This document shows, one piece after another, positions 61,330-64,000 of a stretch of 64,000 bases of DNA. The notes below the pieces were generated by a model that did not search any database, was not told the DNA's origin, and saw only the letters and a list, made by a program, of their open reading frames with translations. Source of the DNA: Rhizobium sp. 18065 (lineage in GTDB: Bacteria > Pseudomonadota > Alphaproteobacteria > Rhizobiales > Rhizobiaceae); the NCBI RefSeq assembly GCF_902706095.1, contig NZ_CACSJP010000003.1, positions 434,001 through 498,000 of the forward strand. Reading direction: 5' to 3'. Numbering within the stretch: the first letter of the stretch is position 1; each line of letters opens with the position of its first letter. The position numbers and the translations under genes were made by a program.

Positions 61330-62127
61330 TTACTTCGAATAGAGATTGGAAAGAGGGTAATTCGTCAGGTCGTCCAGAAGGTCGATGAAGCCCTTGGCCT
61401 GATGTCGGGCGATCAATGCACCTTTTTCCGCTGTGCCGAGCGAGGCGTCGCCAACGACGCCGTTCGGGTTGAGATCATGCGCGATCCAGGCGAGTGAATG
61501 CGGTGGCAGTGGCTGCAGATAACGCGTGTTGTCCTTCATCCATTCGGCTTTGGAGGCGAAATTCTCGGCTCTGTCCATGCGCACCAGATCCGGACGAAAA
61601 TGCAGCATCATCGAGGTTTCCATGTCGCCGCCATGGATGCCGAACTTCTGCTCATGTTCGCTGATCAGGCCTGCCGGGCTACCGAACCGCGACCACTGGG
61701 TGGCGACCACCGCCATCGAAAAACGCACGCGGAGTTCGCGCGCGACGATGTTCATGACATCGAGATTGCCGCCATGCGAATTGACGATCACCATCTTGCG
61801 CACGCCAGCCTCCGCCACCTTGCCGCCGATGGCGGTCCAGGCGGGAATGAGGATCTCGGCTCCGAGCGAAAGCGTGCCGGGGCCGTGGATATGTTCGTTG
61901 GCCTTGCCGATCTCCTGCGTCGGCAGAACGAGGATATCCAGTGTCTGCGGCAGTTGGGCGCGCACCTCGGTCAGCATGCCATTGGCGATGGTAACGTCGG
62001 TGGAGATCGGCAGATGCGGACCGTGCTGTTCGGTGGAGGCGATTGGCAGGATGGCGATGGTCCGGTCAACCGAAAGATGGGCAAAATCGCCCGTATTCAG
62101 TTCGTTCCAGAAAAATGGTTTTCCCAT
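61330..62127 (-). CDS. Creatininase-family amidohydrolase
   Basis: This 265-residue protein of the creatininase/creatinine amidohydrolase family has the metal motifs ASTEQHGPHLPISTD (E33, H35 and D44 as ligands), NSHGGNLDV (about 116-124) and the later HGGDMETSMML. Members open cyclic amides such as creatinine or hydrolyse other small amides in nitrogen heterocycle metabolism. I chose the ATG at 62127, matching the usual N terminus of the family; ATG 62157 would add ten residues. The neighbouring LysR and shared operator suggest co-regulation with the amidohydrolase operon. Creatinine itself is not proved. Confidence 0.83.
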   Translation of the reverse strand: MGKPFFWNELNTGDFAHLSVDRTIAILPIASTEQHGPHLPISTDVTIANGMLTEVRAQLPQTLDILVLPTQEIGKANEHIHGPGTLSLGAEILIPAWTAIGGKVAEAGVRKMVIVNSHGGNLDVMNIVARELRVRFSMAVVATQWSRFGSPAGLISEHEQKFGIHGGDMETSMMLHFRPDLVRMDRAENFASKAEWMKDNTRYLQPLPPHSLAWIAHDLNPNGVVGDASLGTAEKGALIARHQAKGFIDLLDDLTNYPLSNLYSK

Positions 62128-62186
62128 GCCCGCGTCCGCCCTTGCCTCATGATCCATCCGAGGAATACGGGAAGATGGTAGGCAAG

Positions 62187-62221
62187 GAAAAGCATCAATT
62201 TGCGCCCAGCATGATGCTTTT
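62187..62221. promoter_or_regulatory. Candidate LysR operator before the creatininase gene
   Basis: AAAAGCATCA (62188-62197) and TGATGCTTTT (62212-62221) are perfect 10-bp inverted repeats 14 bp apart. The left 12 bp, GAAAAGCATCAA, are identical to 60278-60289. It lies about 60-95 bp upstream of the creatininase start. Confidence 0.75.
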
Positions 62222-62295
62222 TTGCGCGCGCAGACCTGATTGCGGACACGGATTGTTGCTCGGATAACTTCTCTGGGCGCGCGCACAAGCGCGCA

Positions 62296-63240
62296 CTATA
62301 ATCGTATACCGTGCAGTGATGGCGGTGCGATCACCGATTTTGCCCGGATGCGGGCTGCCTTTCGATAGGCGCGGGGCGTCAGGCCCGTTTCCATCCGAAA
62401 ATACCGGTTGAAGTTCGAGAGATTGTTGAAACCGGCCTCGAAGCAGATGTCGGTGATCGGCATCTCGCTTTCCGACAGGAGGGTCCGAGCCCGCCAGACG
62501 CGCAGCGACCGGCTGTAGTCGGAGAAATTCATGCCGGTCAGCCTGCGGAACGCCCGTGAGAAAGCGGATGGCTCAAGATCGACCTCTGTGGCCACTTCAT
62601 GCATCTGCGCGCCCGGGTTCGACTGCATGATCTGGATCGCCCGGTCGATCCTGCGATGCCGCCTGTCCGACAACTGGTTGTAGACGGAGATGAAGTGCTC
62701 GCTGGCCAGCAGACGTTTCTGTGGGGCGGCCTCGATGGCGTTGAGGATCTCGATGAACAGGCCCAGACCGCTGCCGTTTCCGGCAGTTTGAAGTTCGAGC
62801 AGCCTGGCGCCGATTTCATGCGCTTCCGGGCCGAGGATCTCGACGCCACGCTCCGCCATCGGTTTCATCCGGTGCAGCACCTCGAATTCCGGACAGATGG
62901 CCCGGACACTCATCAGCGCTTCCGCATCGAACTGCAGGACCATGTCGCGTCCGGGCAGGTCGGGTGCGCCGGGGGTGATCCAGTTATGCGGCAGATTGGT
63001 GCCCGCCAGCACCAGATGGCCGGGTTTGAATGGGCCGATATAATCTCCGACATAGGCAAAGCCGTTGGCATCGGGAATGAAATGGATCTCCCATTCGGGA
63101 TGATAGTTCCAGATGCATATCGGATTTGGGTAATCGTCCCGGCGGATCAGATAGGACGTGCCGCCCGGCAGCACGATCTGCTCTCGCGTCGCCGTGAAAG
63201 TGTCCGAAACCGAGAGCGGGAAATCTGATGCAATTGGCAT
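62296..63240 (-). CDS. AraC-family transcriptional regulator
   Basis: This 314-residue protein has a cupin-like N-terminal ligand domain (ICIWNYHPEWEIHFIPDANGFAYVGDYIGPFKPGHLVLAGTNLPHNWI) and a C-terminal AraC double helix-turn-helix (RRIDRAIQIMQSNPGAQMHEVATEVDLEPSAFSRAFRRLTGMNFSDYSRSLRVWRARTLLSESEMPITDICFEAGFNNLSNFNRYFRMETGLTPRAYRK). It is divergent from the truncated binding-protein gene, and GTTGC...GCAAAA-type repeats lie between them. It probably activates that ABC operon in response to a sugar. No strong ribosome-binding site precedes the ATG. Confidence 0.9.
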   Translation of the reverse strand: MPIASDFPLSVSDTFTATREQIVLPGGTSYLIRRDDYPNPICIWNYHPEWEIHFIPDANGFAYVGDYIGPFKPGHLVLAGTNLPHNWITPGAPDLPGRDMVLQFDAEALMSVRAICPEFEVLHRMKPMAERGVEILGPEAHEIGARLLELQTAGNGSGLGLFIEILNAIEAAPQKRLLASEHFISVYNQLSDRRHRRIDRAIQIMQSNPGAQMHEVATEVDLEPSAFSRAFRRLTGMNFSDYSRSLRVWRARTLLSESEMPITDICFEAGFNNLSNFNRYFRMETGLTPRAYRKAARIRAKSVIAPPSLHGIRL

Positions 63241-63252
63241 GGATGGACTCGT

Positions 63253-63330
63253 GTTGCAGTGCAAAAATGTCAATATAGTATCAATTATCCAGCGAAGGTA
63301 AACTAGTTCAGGCCCCTCTGTTGCGCAAAA
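63253..63330. promoter_or_regulatory. Repeated GTTGC-GCAAAA motifs between AraC gene and binding-protein gene
   Basis: GTTGCAGTGCAAAA (63253-63266) contains the palindrome TTGCAGTGCAA, and GTTGCGCAAAA (63320-63330) is a shorter copy. The two sites lie on the same strand, about 65 bp apart, consistent with AraC-type direct-repeat operators. No binding data. Confidence 0.45.
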
Positions 63331-63378
63331 TAGCCCCCGTAGATGGCGAGGGAGTTTTGCCATCCGAGGGAGGAAATC

Positions 63379-64000
63379 ATGAAATTCAACAGCCTCCGCG
63401 CCGGCTGCGCGGTGATCGCCATTCTTGCGGCTTCGAACGCATTTGCCGCTGCCCAGTGCAGCGAAGACGTGCGCATCCTGGCACAGCCGCGTGACGGACT
63501 GACACTTCTCGAGGACTATGTCGACGAGTTCGAGAAGCTCTCCGGCGCCGGTTTCGAGATCAGCTATCTCAACGAAAACGACCGCCGTGCCAAGTCGCAG
63601 GCCGACGCGTCTACCGTCGGAAGCTTCGACGTCTATTATGTCGACGAGGCCAATCTTGCCCTGTTCGCCTCTTCGGGCTGGATCGTTCCGCTCGAAGGTT
63701 TCTACCCGGCCGAGTATGACTACAAGGATTTCGACGCCGGCATGCGGGCGGCCGCCACCTATGATGGCAAGCAGTGGTTCGCTCCGGTGCAGGGCGGTGG
63801 CGACCTGATGGTCTATCGTACGGACCTGCTGGAAAAAGCGGGCATCGCACCGCCAAAGACCTGGGACGAATATTTCGCCGCCGTCCAGAAACTGCATGAT
63901 CCGGACAACGGTGTCTACGGCACGGCCCTGCGCGGCCAGCGTGGTTCTGGCGCGAATGTCTGGCGCTGGATGCCATTCTTCAAGGCCAATGGCGGCGAGT
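63379..64000 (+). CDS. Extracellular solute-binding protein (family 1), truncated by window end
   Basis: The first 207 residues of a sugar-type ABC binding protein are present. A signal peptide, MKFNSLRAGCAVIAILAASNAFA, is followed by a mature domain with YVDEFEKLSGAGFEISYLNENDRRAKSQADASTVGSFDVYYVDEANLALFASSGWIVPL and WFAPVQGGGDLMVYRTDLLEKAGIAPPKTWDEYFAAVQKL, typical of family 1 binding proteins. GAGGGAGGAAATC precedes the ATG. It is probably the first gene of another importer operon controlled by the AraC protein. Confidence 0.9.
   Translation, partial: MKFNSLRAGCAVIAILAASNAFAAAQCSEDVRILAQPRDGLTLLEDYVDEFEKLSGAGFEISYLNENDRRAKSQADASTVGSFDVYYVDEANLALFASSGWIVPLEGFYPAEYDYKDFDAGMRAAATYDGKQWFAPVQGGGDLMVYRTDLLEKAGIAPPKTWDEYFAAVQKLHDPDNGVYGTALRGQRGSGANVWRWMPFFKANGGE

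Noticed and set aside
61330..62127. Calling the locus a creatinine degradation cluster
   Set aside because: Creatininase-family proteins act on several amides and no creatinase or sarcosine oxidase is nearby.

Overview
The window looks like part of the genome of a member of the Rhizobiaceae (Rhizobium/Agrobacterium/Sinorhizobium relatives). The grounds are a high-GC sequence, many solute transport operons each with a local regulator, tight ATGA or 1-nt gene junctions, rhizobial-type proteins throughout, and a RIME-like intergenic palindromic repeat near 10.7 kb. I saw no rRNA, tRNA, CRISPR, prophage or intact insertion sequence. The content is a chain of catabolic and transport modules, as is common on rhizobial secondary replicons or accessory chromosome arms; that placement is inference.

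Layout. 0-3.3 kb: a TetR-MFP-RND efflux operon, read leftward and cut by the window edge. 3.3-5.2 kb: a geneless stretch and a J-domain protein. 5.4-12.7 kb: a quinate/shikimate catabolic locus made of TetR, a shikimate/quinate dehydrogenase-like enzyme, a TRAP transporter (DctPQM), type II dehydroquinase and a QuiC-type 3-dehydroshikimate dehydratase; together these could convert quinate or shikimate to protocatechuate. 13.2-21.2 kb: a small conserved-looking ORF, then a ribose-type ABC importer operon ending in an SMP-30 lactonase, with a soluble GAF histidine kinase and NarL-type regulator transcribed away from it. 21.4-28.2 kb: two small unknown proteins, a TauE/SafE permease and an SbcD/SbcC-like (YhaO/YhaN-like) pair.

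28.2-40.8 kb: a sugar-acid locus. One arm reads DenD-like SDR, 3-hydroxyisobutyrate-dehydrogenase-like reductase and XylD-like xylonate dehydratase. The divergent arm reads a GlcD-type FAD oxidase, a FadR-type GntR regulator, a XylX-like FAH-family dehydratase and a second TRAP transporter. An enolase-superfamily dehydratase and an EamA exporter follow. 41.3-50.0 kb: a ROK regulator with Gfo/Idh and ThuA-like genes, divergent from a CUT1 sugar ABC importer ending in a DgoD-like enolase-superfamily enzyme. 50.0-53.1 kb: two transglutaminase-like proteins and two stress or envelope proteins.

53.7-62.1 kb: a tightly packed operon of seven genes (NMT1-type binding protein, ATPase, permease, cytosine-deaminase-type amidohydrolase, FAD oxidase, flavodoxin-fold reductase, RidA-like protein). 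A divergent LysR gene and a creatininase-family gene sit beside it. Both leftward units carry the same candidate operator, AAAAGCATCA-N14-TGATGC. I regard this as the best candidate for an undescribed pathway, probably uptake and breakdown of a small nitrogen compound. The window ends with an AraC regulator divergent from a truncated binding-protein gene of another ABC importer.

A theme across the window is a GC-rich stem-loop just after each of five complete solute-binding-protein genes. Four sit before the next transporter gene and one is a terminator. All functions are assigned by reading translated sequences and motifs; no database search was possible.
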